Shown: piece after piece, positions 11,400 to 23,610 of the stretch | Position numbering within the stretch: position 1 is the first letter of the stretch | Layout: each line of letters begins with the position of its first letter | Source of the DNA: Tetraselmis striata | Lineage: Eukaryota; Chlorophyta; Chlorodendrophyceae; Chlorodendrales; Chlorodendraceae | NCBI GenBank assembly: GCA_006384855.1 | Contig: VCJN01003010.1 | Span: 62,001 to 126,000 of the forward strand | DNA length: 64,000 nucleotides | Reading direction: 5' to 3' | Made by a program: the position numbers and the translations under genes | The notes under the pieces: generated by a model | The model's input: the letters and a program-made list of their open reading frames with translations, nothing else | What the model was told of the DNA's origin: nothing | Databases searched by the model: none

Positions 11400-14300
11400 A
11401 TGAATCCTCTCACGCCCAAGCATAACACAGTTGGACCCGCCCTTGATCCTAGCCATTCAGAAATCAGTGATCCCCAGTGTCCGGGTCATCAGCCAGGTTC
11501 CAAGGAGCTTCACTCCAATGGCGGAGTCCCTGTTGTGTCGCCGAGTGCTTCAGAACTCTTTTGGCAAGCAACAGGCTTGGCAGCATCTCAGCATGTATCT
11601 GATCCTGTTATGGCCGAGTTATTCAGGTCGGAAGAGGACACCACTGCTGGATTATCCCCACTTCGCAGGCTGGGAAGCTTTTCTCCACTCATGGGTTGCC
11701 ACGCTTCATGCAACTGGTATCTCTCGGGCTGTACACTTCCTGATGCCTTCTCAGAGAATGGCCTCGATCTGAGGCAGCCTGGCCTGGAGTACACCGATCT
11801 TGGACCTTTGGCGCTGCCGCTTTCCCTGCCTCCAGACGACACTGTCCCGCCATTTCATGAGCTTCTGCAGCCACAAGTCGTAGAAGGATCTCCGCAGCCG
11901 CTCCCTATCCCAAAAGCATCATCTATCAGTGATCCTCAGGCCTTGAGTGATACAGCAGCAGCTCCCATTGGCACAAACTTGAGCCACTGCTTTGATCTGA
12001 GGCCACAGCCGCCGCCCAGTGCGCACCGCGAGGCGGGCCCAAGTATGAAGCAGGACCGCAGGATTGCTCTACAGGCCCTGGATCCCAACATTCTTTCCAG
12101 CACAAATCAAGTAAGCGGGACTCCTCAGAAACCGGGCGCAGTGTCCGGATATCTGCAACCAAGTGACAGCTTGTCTAGGCTCCACCAGGATCACTCGTCT
12201 TTCTGTTTTTTGACAACTAAGTGTTCCTTCCGTTTCCTGCAGGATGTGGTAGTGGCCAGGCCACGTGGTGGAGGCAAGCACGTGTCAAAAACGACCATCT
12301 GCTCACCGTTTGGGGGCAAGGGCTTGCATCCCTATGATCTTGCTGACACCCTGGCACGCCTGTCGCCAGACTTCCACACTGCAACTACCCCCGCATCCAC
12401 GGTCGGAGCCAGCAACACCGTCTCCCCGTCCCTGCAGCAGTCTCCATGGAATACCTCAGAGGATGAGGTACAGGGAGTGCAGCACATCTGTGCTGACCTT
12501 GGCTCCAACATATTTATGACACCGGACACAGCCGCAGTTCCCAGTCAGGAAGAGATCGGCTTCGCGCCTGACCTCCTGCCTGAGCTGCGAAACTGGATGG
12601 CACCCTCGCCAAACCATGTGGATAGCTGCAGGGCTGCTGCAGCCACTCCCGGCAAGCAACATTCTCCTTTGCCCAGTCCTGTGCCAAGAGCTATTCTGAA
12701 ACGGAAGGCCCTCACCCCGTCAAGGTCGACCACTGTCACTGCTTCACCCGCAGAGAACCAAGATATGGGCGCCAGTCTCGGCAACAAAGCTGCAGTTGGG
12801 AGGCAGTCCGCAATCAGAAACATCAGAAACAATTTCCCGTTCCGCCCGACGCCTTTGCCCTCACAGAACCAAGCAGTTGGTAGCAACAAGGGCAGCACAG
12901 TTGCAGCTGGGAAGCAGCTCGCAATCCGCAATATCACAAACGATTCCCTGTTGCGCCTGACACCTTTGCCCTCGGAGAACCAAGCTGTGGACGCCAACCT
13001 AGGCAGCGCAGCTGCACCTGAGAAGCAGCTCACAATCCACAACATTGCAAACGATTCCCCGTTCCGCTTGACTCCTTCCCCGGCAGAGAACTCCACTATG
13101 AGCGGCAACGAGAGTGACACAGCTGTACCTGGGAAGCGGCTCAGAATCCACAACCTCACAATAAATGAGTTCCCATTCCGTTTGCCGCCTGTTGCAGAGG
13201 CGCAGAGCCAGTGCCCAGCCCCAGTATCTGCTCTGGAGCATCTTGCAGCTGTGGCAGTATCTGCTTCCGTTGGACCGTTTCCTCTTCTCAGTCCAGATGG
13301 CAGCAGCCAGCCTTTGATGTGTCCACCGCAGCCAATGTCTGGTGCGCCACCGGTCACTGAACGGCCTGTCAGGCGCTCGGGGAGAGTCACGCGCAGGACA
13401 TTTGATCCGTCAACCCTGAGCCCTGAAAGTCCCAGGTCTTCGAGGCAGAAGCTGTGCGCTGAACAGGCCAGGGGCAGCAGCAAGAAGGGGTCCGCCCGTC
13501 AGGCCAAGCCTGTCCTAGGCTTTGATCCAAGAAAACTTCCGTCACACCTGCCTCATTGGTTGCGTCGATGGGTAAAATCGCCTGGGCTCGTTATGCTTTC
13601 CGCTTGCCCCCATTATCACCCCCTCCTGCACTACCCTGCTTTGGAGAGCGCCTTGGAAGATGCCAAGCTGCTGATAAATGCATGACTTGGCGCTCAATAA
13701 CAGGTCATCCTCAAGGTGCACCACCAGGGCAACCGCTCAAACAAGGTGTTGGTCACAGATGAGCGCTGGGAGGCAATGGCAGTGATTGCAATCGACCGTG
13801 CCAGAGGAGTCGACAGCTCCCCGAAATATATTCCATGGATGTCCCCCAGGGACGTGTCGTATTTCAGGTAAGCATCTGGCTCAAACGTCTGTTGATGCTC
13901 GACATTTACAGTGAACACGCCATACACAAAATTTCTCACTGACGATCCATTAGGTTGCAGTGACGATTGGCTGCTTTATGTTTGGCAGGGACTGGGTGGA
14001 TAAGAACCTGGACGCCAGGGTTCTGTTCACTGGAGATGCAGCTGTGGCAGCTGGATATGAGCAGAGCGAGGCCACAATGTATACCAAGCTTGCTGCGAGG
14101 ACAGATGCCGGCGGGCATTGGCGTGTGGATGTGAAAAACCAGACAAAGATAAACCAGCTCCAGGCACGCGGACACCATTGTGAGAAGGTAATATGCTGGC
14201 CTATCGCATCTTCCTATTGGCATTGCAATTACTCTGCTTGCTGTGAGCACTAATCAGTGATCATGCCGTCTAACTGCTGACAAACATATTGCAGATAAAG

Positions 14301-14769
14301 ACCAGCTGGTTGATATCCAAAAACTGTTATGAGTACATTCCTATGGCTGTCTATTTGCTGGAGTACGGAAATCTCTAGATATATGCTGATAACATGTGCT
14401 GCTTCTTGATACTCTTTCACTGATATACCTATCGCAAACATCATGCGGCAGATCATCTGGCAGGATGACAGGCTGGAGGTGATTCCTCTGAGCCGCGTCG
14501 TTGAGACCATCCGCAAGCATCATGTGCTCGATGATGGAAGCCACAGCGGCATTCTGAAGACGTATGACAACGTTGCACGGCACTGCTACGGCGTGAGCAG
14601 GGAGATGGTGGAGGAATTTGTGGACCATTGCGACATATGCTGCAGCCGGATGGAAGGGCTCAAAAGAATGCAGACCAGGGCAGTCAAGAACGCGAAGGCA
14701 GATGAGGAGCTCCCAACTGCAGAGGCGGCATTGATTCAGATTGCCGAGAAGCAGCGGGGCAAGATGTGA
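11400..14769 (+). CDS. Repeat-rich protein with C-terminal H2C2 integrase-type zinc-binding domain
   Basis: The proposed exons are 11400-13571, 13704-13867, 13989-14187, one starting at 14295, and about 14452-14769. All have GT-AG borders and keep phase except the 14295 exon, whose donor I could not fix. The long first exon encodes a Pro/Ser-rich, low-order protein with four 37-residue repeats (12.74-13.2 kb) and a basic PVRRSGRVTRR patch. The middle exons (ILKVHHQGNRSNK, WVDKNLDARVLFTGDAA) have no family I recognise. The last exon has the H-x(n)-H...C-x2-C pattern of retroviral-type integrase zinc fingers: KHHVLDDGSHSG, then HCDICCSR. No integrase catalytic core follows; the protein stops about 40 residues later. 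This looks like a host gene that captured an integrase zinc finger, or an old truncated element with host-like introns. A 132-nt stretch at 12111-12242 has GT-AG borders and no stop, so it may be an in-frame intron. Confidence 0.6.
12743..13200 (+). repeat. Coding tandem repeat, 111-bp period, four units
   Basis: The marker GAGAAC/CAGAAC recurs at 12753, 12864, 12975 and 13086, exactly 111 bases apart, and a partial match follows at 13197. The units encode 37 residues of the type (P)SENQAV...GKQLxIxNIxNDxPFRLTP. The units differ by many substitutions but no indels, so the period and the reading frame have been preserved while the sequence diverged. Confidence 0.9.
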
Positions 14770-16343
14770 GAGCTTGCAGAGGAGCGATGTCACTGACTGC
14801 CACAGGTGAGCAGCCATACACAGCGCAGGTCTCACAATTGTCACTTCAATGCGCAGCACGATCTGAACCACCTGTTTACTTGCAGGAGGCGCATCTTCAC
14901 AGTGTCCTTCTAGTACTGCCTGGATGCTCTGTGTGGCGGCTGCTCGCAGGGTTGCGCAGCAAACAGGCATGGCAAGACCTACTGTGGCCAGGAAGCAGCA
15001 TGCTTGCTGTCCACACACGGCTCATCACAATTTTCCAAACTTCAGCGACACCCCAATGACTTGCTGTTGCGGAAAGATGACCCTCCAGCTGGTTATTGAA
15101 AATAAACATTTATCATATCCCTGTCCCTGTTATTATTTACTTTGTTTGATTCAGCAAGACATTTCTGCAGCGCATTCCTATCCTATCGTAGATTAGAATG
15201 ATGAACACTGCTGGGCAATGAAGCCAAACCTATTTAATTTAACTACACTGAATAGCTACATATACATGTCACATACAGACTGATAGTGCAGGCATCACGC
15301 ACTCATCCACGCAGCAGCCATGACTTCGGTCTTCATCTACCATGTCCTCGGCATTCCAAAGCACGGCAGTCGGTCAAAGTGTAGTCAAAGCACACATCGT
15401 CAATACTGTTCAGCATTCAAAAGCCCTGCCGCTTTTCAAAATAAAACTTACCAGCAGCAATATGCAGAAAATGGCGGTCCATTTTGGCACATCTTTATAT
15501 ATGAAAACAGTACGGTGCCATATAGAATATGGACCATTACGGAGCCAGCATGATTCCCGGTATGAATATGGTCATGTTCCTGATATGTATCAATCATATT
15601 ATTTAGTAATGTCATTTCCCGTTAAGCACATCGCCTCCGCAACGACCTTCCGATATGCACCTACCGGTATCCCTACCGGGGATACCGCTATGAAAAGCAG
15701 TACTACCAGATCAACATCGCAAGATCAACACAGTACCCGGTACGCGTTGTCGCCACGTTATCGTCCCGTGGCAGCGCAGTAGGCAGCGCACTACTGCGCT
15801 AGCGACTACAGGTGCGGCAGTCGTCCGAGCCAGGACGACAACCTCAAGGGATGCCACCTGATCCGAACCCTTATTCGTCTTATGGTAGTCGGCATCCACC
15901 ACGGCCAGCTCAACTCAGCCAACCACAGGCTCGCAAGCCAGCGGTCGTCCGCGTCTCTTGCCGCGTTGCACTGCCGGCAGTGATCACAGGCAACCGGCGG
16001 CGGTGCGGATCTCCTCCCCCCCCCCCCCCCCCCTCCCCCCGCCCCGCAGAGGTACTCGTCATAGTCAACGGCTCGCCGATCTGAGCCCCTTCTGGTCACG
16101 CGCAGCTAGCGAGCTTATGCATAGGGGCTCTGTGGCTGACTTGGAGCAGGAGCCGGTGTCGCTAGCAGCCGGGGCTCTTGGTGGCGGATGGTTCTGCGCG
16201 CGTGCCGGTTGCCTCGGAGCCCCTTCGCGCGCGTCGGCCCAGCCGCGCCCTCCTGCGGCTGCGCGCCGCTGAAGCGATGTCGCGGCCCTCCCCACTGCAG
16301 GCCAGGGAGCTCAGAGTGAGGGGAGCGCGGGCGGCAGGCCACC
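14770..16343. other. Intergenic region before SLY1
   Basis: No supported gene. 14770-15200 may hold the 3' UTR of the H2C2 gene. 15200-15800 is AT-richer with short frames only. A run of 18 C lies at 16016-16033, and 16180-16343, just ahead of the SLY1 start, is GC-rich and CpG-rich and is the likely SLY1 promoter and leader. Confidence 0.5.
16016..16033. repeat. Run of 18 C upstream of SLY1
   Basis: About 310 bases before the SLY1 start codon, in a region that may be promoter. Confidence 0.98.
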
Positions 16344-19300
16344 ATGGTGCTCAGCGTGCGGCAGAAGCAGATCGGTGCGCCTGCCTATCTCAACATGCAG
16401 GGCCATAAGCATGCTGGCCCAAGCCTCCATGCTGCCAACGTGTTGATCCCCCGGCCCCCGTTCCCCTCTTCCCCGGGTTGCCCGACCTAACCAGATGCCA
16501 TCGTGCGGCTGCTGAGCTTCAATGCCGGCGGCAAGGGCATCGGGCTGGCGGCCAGCAAGGGCGGCGGGGAGGAGGAGGGGTACAAGGTGCTGGTGCTGGA
16601 CCGCTTTGCGCGCGACATGCTGGCGCCGCTGATGCGCGTGAACGACCTCCGCAAGCACGGCGTCACGCTGCACCTCATGCTGGAGAGCGAGCGGCAGGCC
16701 ATCCCGGACGTGGACGCGGTCTATCTGATGCAGGCCAATCAGGAGAACGTGGCGCACGTGGTGCGCGACCTCACGGCCGGCACCTACGACACGCTGCACC
16801 TCAACTTTGTGCACGCGGTGCCGCGGCCCGTCATGGAGGAGCTGGCGATGGGCGCGGTGCAGGCGGGCGCGGGCGATCGCATTGCCAAGGTCTACGACCA
16901 GTACATGTCCTTCATGTCGCTCGACGACGGCACCTTCTCGCTCGGCCTGCCCAACAGCTACCTCGACCTCAACGACCCCTCCGCGCAAGACTTCCACATC
17001 GAGGTGAGCCGGGGTAGCTCGCGCCAACACACAGCACCCCCGCTGGCCCATCCCATAGCACCGCCGCCCTCCACCCCGTCATCTGCCCCTCACACCCGAG
17101 CCTGTGCCGCCCCATCATGCCCGCAGCGCGGCGTGGCCCAGATCGTGGACGGCCTCTTCAGCGTGCTCTGCACGCTGGGCGTGGTGCCCATCATCCGCTG
17201 CCCCAAGGGCGGCCTCGCGCAACACGTGTCGCAGGCGCTCGCCGCCAAGCTACGCGAGCACCTCTCACGCCGAGGCAACCTCTTCAGCGAGGCCGGCCAC
17301 GCGGTGCCCCCCCCCCCCCCCCCCCCCTTACTCCCTACCTCCTCCGCCCCCCCCTGTCACGCCTCTCTCGCCTTACACAAACGCACACACAGGCAGAAGC
17401 CAGTCTGCGCTTTCCAAGCTGCACCTCCTCCTGCCTGCCCTCAGGCCACAGACAGCAGCGCGTCGCACATGTCCAGCCCTAAAATTGCTAAACCCTAAAA
17501 AGCCCGCATGCGCACGAATTCCACCTAAATTCAGATGTTTTTCAGCACATCTTACGGGTTCCCTGGAGTTGCGACGCACATGCACTCCCCAGCCGCCCCC
17601 GTCCGCCCCGCAGCCCAGCTCACCCCCCCCACCCCCCCCACCCCCCCCCCCCCCCCATCCCGCCCTCCGCCCCTGTTTGCGCCCGCGCAGGGCCTGGCCG
17701 CATCTATGAGCCGCCCAGTCCTGATGTTGTTTGACCGCAACTTTGAGCTGTCCACCATCGTGCAGCACTGCTGGAAGTACCAGCCGCTGGTGCACGACCT
17801 GCTGGGCCTGCACCTCAACCGCGTGGACATCGCCACCGCGCCGGACGCCTCCACCCCCAAGGTGCCCCCAACCCCCGCAACCCCTGTCCCATATTTCAAG
17901 CGGAATTTAGATGAATTCCATGAAATTCATTCTAATTTAGTAGGAATGCAAGTGAATTTGGATTTTTCTCAAGTTCAAAATTCATCCTGCGAAATTCAAT
18001 GGACTCCATGAGGGGTCAACTGTCCCCCCTCCCCCACCCCCCCCCCCCCCCCCCCTTCAATTGTGTTGGTTCTGATGAATCATTGTGGATGGTGGGCCGG
18101 AGGGATCATAGGGGCGGGTGGTGCCCGGTTGGTGGGTTGTGGGGGGCGGGGGGGGGGGGGGGGGGGCACTGAGATGTCGCAGTAGGAAGCACACTCTGAT
18201 GTGTGCCGCCCTCACGGCGGTGCGGCGCATCAGGGGCCACAGGGCGCGGCGGCGAAGGTGGCGAAGAAGAGCTACGACGTCGGCGTGGGGGACTTTTTCT
18301 GGATGGACAACGGGGCGAAGGAGTTCCCCGCTGTGGCGGAGGAGGTGAGCCCCCTCCCCCTCCCCTAAGAATGGATGAATCGACGCGCTGTGCCTTAAAA
18401 AGTAGAGTTTAGGGTTTGGCCCCCCTGGAGGGCACCCAGCGCGATGGGCCGTAACGGAATTCTCACGAATCCAAGACAGAATTCCAGTAACCGGGCATTC
18501 TGCCCGTGGTAGCCTGCTGTTACAGTCTTTCGATAGAAGCGACCGCAACTGCATATGATGCAGATACTTGCCACATTGCATTTGTGTCCAATTTCTATAG
18601 AATCCATGTATGTTCTGCGGAAATTCAAGGATCCAAGCTCAATTCAACCAGAATTCAGTCCAAAATCCACTTGAATTCAGCGAAATTCACACATGCTCTG
18701 AAACATGTACATTCATGCCTGATTTGCATGCAGCGCTTTGGCTGAGCGCGCTCGATGCGCTGCTGCCTGTGCCTGGCGGGGGCTGGCGCAGGTGGAGGTG
18801 CAGCTGGGGAAGTACAAAAAGGCGGTGGACGAGATCAACCGGCGCGCCGCAGCGGGGGAGGACCCCACCGTGGACCCGGACGAGGAGATGCAGGCCAACA
18901 CGAAGCACCTCATGAGCGCCGTGGCCACCCTGCCGCAGCTGACGGAGCGCAAGCGCACGCTGGACAAGCACACCAACCTCGCCACCGCACTGCTCGGACA
19001 GATCAAGGTGCGTGCGGTTCGTGGATGCCGCCGGGCAGCAGTGCACGGGTTTCCGGAGGTGTGCGTGTGTGTGCGCGTGTGTGGAGAGCAGGGGGGGATC
19101 CTGATCTCGGCATTCCAGGAATTCAATACAATTGTCAGTGGGATTCTGCAGCGCCAGTGTGAATTCCGCAAGTAATTAAACGGACTTCATTTACTGTCCC
19201 ATTTAGTAGGGTTCGCGGGACGCATAACTTCCGAAGTGTTCTCCACCACCGGGTTGGCGGTTTCGTGCAATGTCCGTGGTTTATCCTGCTCACACGAATG

Positions 19301-22300
19301 TCGTTTTTCTTTGCGTAGGGCAGGAGGAAGGTTAACGGCAGTGCTGTCCAGTGAGCCCAAAGCCTGGGTTACGGTACATGTGCGTTGTGCATGTGCAGAT
19401 GGTGACTGCCTGACTGCCGGTCTGGGTGTGTGGATTGTGTGTGTGAGTGTGAGTGAGTGTGAGTGTGCATATTAGGTAGCGACTATATCTAGTGTAAGAA
19501 AAGTGTAGGCCAAATAGTGTATGCAATTATGTAGATGTGTAGGTGCAGGCGATTTCAATTTCTATGTGTAGGTGTATGTACGTCGATGTTCGTTATTCCA
19601 CACACACACACACACACACACACAATCCACACCCAGTCCGGCAGCCAGGCAGTCACCATCTGTTGTTGTTTGTGTGTGTGTGTGTGTTGTGTGTGTGTGT
19701 GTGTGTGTTCGGTGGCGGCGGTGGCGGCGGTGGAGTGTGGTGGTGGTGGGGGTGGTAGTGGTGGTGGTGGTGGTGGAGGGGGGGGGGGGAGGGGTGGATC
19801 ACAAGTGCCGGAATAAAGCGATTTAGATCTAAATGATGTGTCGCATCGATGAATGCGATCTGAACTGTCGCATGAAAATTACAATAGGACGGTAACTTTG
19901 TGCCTGGTTAGCACGGAGGATACTCGTGCTCCTGCTGACCCACGGATTCTGGCCCGGCGGCGACCGCTCTGCGCCAAGTGCTGGGATACGGGACAACCGG
20001 TGGTGAGGACGGGGAGGGAGAGGGGCGGAGAGGGGGGGGGGGTGGTCAGGGGCCTGGGGGTGCGGTGCTGATTGCCTCTGCGGTTGGCGCACGGGCAGAC
20101 TCGGAGCATAGACTTCTACCACCAGCTGGAGGAGGACCTGCTGACGGGCAAGGTGGACGCGGCAGCGGTGATGCAAACGCTGCAGGTATCCTCCCCTTCC
20201 TCATCATTAGTGCTGCGGCCTCACCCGCAATTTGCGTTGTCAACCGGCGCTTGATTTGCGAAATCTCAGACTTAAAATAATAATAAGTTTGGATGAAACT
20301 CGTAAATTATAATTATTCGTTTTATCATTATAAATTAGCACATTGGACATGGAATGATAGTAAGTTGATAATAAACTCGTATATGATAGTTATACTTTTA
20401 TCATACAAAAACGTACATTTATTATAAATTGTACGTTGATAAAATATTACGGTTGTATAAATTGCTTTTAAATATAATAGATTACAGTGCGTTTATATGC
20501 ATATGTTACCTGAATCCGCCTGACTCTGTTCTGCCTGCAGAGCAACAAGGGCAACGAACTCGACAAGCTCCGCCTCGCCATCGTCTACCTGTTGGCCGCA
20601 GAGGCGGTGCCGGGCGACGCGGAGATGAGCGCCATCACGGAGGCCCTCGCCAGCGCCGGCGACGCCGTGAAGGCGCTGTCCTACGTCCGGCGGTGCGGCG
20701 CCGCCCCTGCTTGCCATACCCATGCTGCCCCCGGCCCCGTTTGGTTCTAGTAGCGCAGAAGATTACACTCGAATCTGAATCTTCAAGCTGGATATGCACG
20801 CCGTGATACACTGGACTCGGAGCGCTGAGCGAGTACAGCTGGAAACCAACAGCACCGCGGTGAACACAGACCGGTACCTGCGGTGTTTTACACATTGGCA
20901 TCAGGAACACGAATAGAATACCGTGCGGGAAGATCCTCGTGGAGGGGATGGGGAGGGAGGAGGCAGTGTAGGGTAATGTTCGTAGGGATGCGGGATGCGA
21001 GCACCCTATTCCATGGGTGATGTGACAGCTGCGTGAAATTATGCGGGTACAGTCACGGTCGGATGGTTATGCTACATATTTCATACTCAACGGCGCTCCG
21101 CCACTCAGAGCCGACGCTGATTCCTGGGCCGCAGTTGTGTTTTTCCAAGTAGAAATATGGCGACAAGGGGCTGACGGGTGCTCTATGTTCGGCCGGCCAG
21201 GCTGCGCCGCATGAACCTCATCGGAGCCGGGGCTCTCAAGGCCGCGGACGGGAGCAGCAGCCTCGGCGCCGCCAGCCAGGGAAACCTGCTCGACTGGGCG
21301 GACAAGACCTTTGGGCAGGTGCGCGGCTTTTCCTTTTGCTGTTGCTTATGACATGACATGACATGACACATTGAGCACGTCAGGTATTACACACTTTCGT
21401 ATATGCCACGGCGTTTTGTCAGCTTTCATGAGTTGTGCCCAAATGCGATCTTTTGCTGGTTTTGGAATGTCGGTGCTGCACTGATTACCGTTTTTGCACT
21501 TAGTAGAACAGCTTCTGAGATGCAAAATATGTCGCTCCAACACGATCGACACCTTCTACCTGGCGCAAAATCATGTTATTTCCAAACACGAGATTCTCCA
21601 TTTACGTACTTGTCCACTAATTAAGCTAACACCATCACCTATCTACCTAATATGCGGACAGGCCAAGCCTATCCCCCTACACCAGTCCATAAATTCTGCC
21701 CCCTTTCGGACCCCCTCTCTCCTCCCCCAATACTCTCTCTCTCTCCCTCCCTCCCTCTCTGCCCTTTTCAGAGCCTGGTGCATGCGCTACCGGCGCAGGG
21801 CTTGTCCGCGGTCACAAAAGGCGTGAAGAACCTGATGTCCACCACGCGCCAATCAATGCTGGGCGTGACGGTGGACGCGATTGTCAACAACAAGCCCGGG
21901 ACGGAGCAGGAGTTTGAGGTGCGGCGTCCGCTGCGGCTGCATGCATGTACTAGTAGTGTTGCGACTCTTAGTGTGCTGTCAGGGCGAGGGCCAGGCACCT
22001 GTGGATGGGCGGCTGCCAGCTGCCTCCATCGCTCCGCGCCCCACGCTGACGCCTCTGATGCTGTTGCCTTTGCCCCTGTTACTGCCCGCTGAAGATCCTG
22101 GACCCAAAGTTGCCCGCCAAGGCCACCCAGGCGCAGCTGCAGGAGCGGGCAAAGGGCCCCTTCCGGGACACCATTGTGTTCATGATCGGCGGCGGCAACT
22201 TCATGGAGAGCCAGACGCTGAGGTGTCACCCCCCCCCCCCCCCCCCCGCCGGCATCTTTGAGCCTGGCAATAGAGCCATCGAGCGCTTTGCCAGTGTATG

Positions 22301-22802
22301 GTTCAGCTCGAATAAAAGTATCGGCATGATATTTGTATGCGAAAGCATTTGCACATCTGTAAACCTACTAAACCAATACCACCTCCTGATTACCCGATAT
22401 GGTAGCCACGATCTTTTGTGGGCCGCTGTATCAGTTTCACTATACCTGATACTATCTATTGAATAATTGGAGTGGTTTCTACATAGAACAATTCAGTAGT
22501 TATGCTCTTTTATATTTTCCTTTGCCTTTAGTTTGTAGTTGCGCATTTTAATATTGGTTTTGTCATTATCCCAATAATTTCCCGGCGATACCACGTCCTG
22601 ACATTTTTTTCCCGGTAGCGACACCTGCTTCCAATATGACCATTGTTTTGATCCTCCGCCTGCCTGGTCCTGTGGCGCTTCATGGCGCAGGACAATGGCG
22701 GCTGGCTCCCCCACGCCGCGCAACGTCATCTACGGAGCCACCGAGCTGCTGTCTCCCAGCCAGTTTTTGGAGCAGCTGGCGGTGCTGGGCACGAAGGGCT
22801 AA
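16344..22802 (+). CDS. SLY1: SLY1/SCFD1, Sec1/Munc18-family protein of ER-Golgi transport
   Basis: SLY1 binds syntaxin-5-type SNAREs and promotes fusion in ER-Golgi traffic, acting on the cytosolic face. Exons: 16344-16374, 16495-17003, 17127-17303, 17691-17861, 18243-18344, 18792-19007, 20099-20185, 20541-20692, 21201-21318, 21772-21918, 22095-22222, 22691-22802. All junctions keep phase and give about 649 residues, the usual SLY1 length. The start MVLSVRQKQIDAIVRLL matches the conserved family N-terminus, which fixes the ATG. Further family landmarks are KVLVLDRFARDMLAPL in exon 2, the conserved LMLFDRNFELS in exon 4, VAEEVEVQLGKYKKAVDEIN across exons 5-6, and VIYGATELLSPSQFLEQLA at the end. 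The introns contain several C or G runs, short GAATTC-rich repeats and an inverted repeat, but no coding defect is seen. The gene is convergent with the oxidase gene 0.8 kb away. Confidence 0.95.
17307..17327 (+). repeat. Run of 21 C at the SLY1 intron 3 donor
   Basis: The run begins at the fourth base of the intron (GTG then C). A second run of 16 C lies in the same intron at 17641-17656, near the acceptor. Confidence 0.98.
18037..18166 (+). repeat. C19 and G19 runs in SLY1 intron 4
   Basis: C run at 18037-18055 and G run at 18148-18166, of equal length and complementary, 92 bases apart in one intron; they could pair in the transcript. Confidence 0.95.
19396..19662. repeat. Inverted repeat in SLY1 intron 6
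   Basis: The arm at 19396-19445 (starting CAGATGGTGACTGCCTGACT) is the near-perfect reverse complement of 19612-19662, which ends in AGGCAGTCACCATCTG. Each arm is about 50 bases, with three or four differences before it merges into AC/TG microsatellite. The loop is about 165 bases. A second TG array follows at 19671-19709. The transcript could fold into a long hairpin within the intron. Confidence 0.85.
22229..22247 (+). repeat. Run of 19 C at the SLY1 intron 11 donor
   Basis: It starts seven bases into the intron. Confidence 0.98.
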
Positions 22803-23610
22803 ATAGGCTCGCCGCAGCACCTCGCTGGTCCTCACTCGGTGCTGCCTTATCCCGCCATAGACGGCAATAGCAGAGGTACATACTCCGCAAGCTTAGAGAT
22901 CTTGCAAGCACAGATTGAGACTTAATGGCCCTCTGCTGTGGGCCATGTCCATCCTCCAACACACTGCATTTCCCATCACAGTAGTCTCCGACTCCCAGAA
23001 TCTCGAACGCTTATTATTTATTGACACCATACCGTACCCAACCCCGGAGGCCCGTACCCACACGGCGATGTCCTCAATATGTCAGCGTGCAAGTGCGACG
23101 CACGGCCCAGCTAGACGCAGCGCCTGTTGTGCCGCCGTCCGTTCTCCGATGTTATAAATCGCCGACTCGTGGTAAAGCCCGTTTGGTATGCACCGGTCAC
23201 GTAGGACCGCTCGATACATGAGTCAATTTCGCAGTCAGCAATGGCTTACAAGACGGACTTGTGTCCAGGCTCCTCGACCCGCCGGCGGGGCACACAGAGT
23301 GGTTGTGCTATGCACATAGTCGGCGCCTCTGTGGCCTTCGCACGTTTGAAGACAGAGCAGAGATGCGGCTTGTTTTCGAAGGCCGCGCACATTATTATTC
23401 ATAGTAGCATAGGCAGTTCCTCGTAGCACATCGACTTCGCGGCGCCACGGCATAGTACTCCCGCCCTTCATACTCTCGAGGCACGGATCGAGATAAAGCC
23501 GGCGAATGGCAGCTCGCACCACCACAAGTATTATGTCGGTTCTCAAAGCCTTGTGAAATTTTCTTCAAGGTTCGGCGGGCAGGTCGCGTGGGCATGGACG
23601 GACCGGGTCG
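22803..23610. other. Convergent intergenic region, SLY1 and oxidase 3' ends
   Basis: This gap separates two genes transcribed toward each other and should hold both 3' UTRs. Short frames such as 23241-23426 have no motif. I see no RNA gene or mobile-element domain. Confidence 0.6.

Noticed and set aside
12545..13483. 312-residue minus-strand frame opposite the H2C2 gene
   Set aside because: It mirrors the 111-bp coding repeat of the plus strand, which has the phased splice sites. It is a shadow frame.
16311..17051. 246-residue minus-strand frame opposite SLY1 exons 1-2
   Set aside because: The plus strand encodes unmistakable SLY1 sequence here. High GC leaves the complement open.
18057..18581. 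174-residue minus-strand frame in SLY1 intron 4
   Set aside because: It depends on the C and G runs and covers a real SLY1 exon on the other strand.
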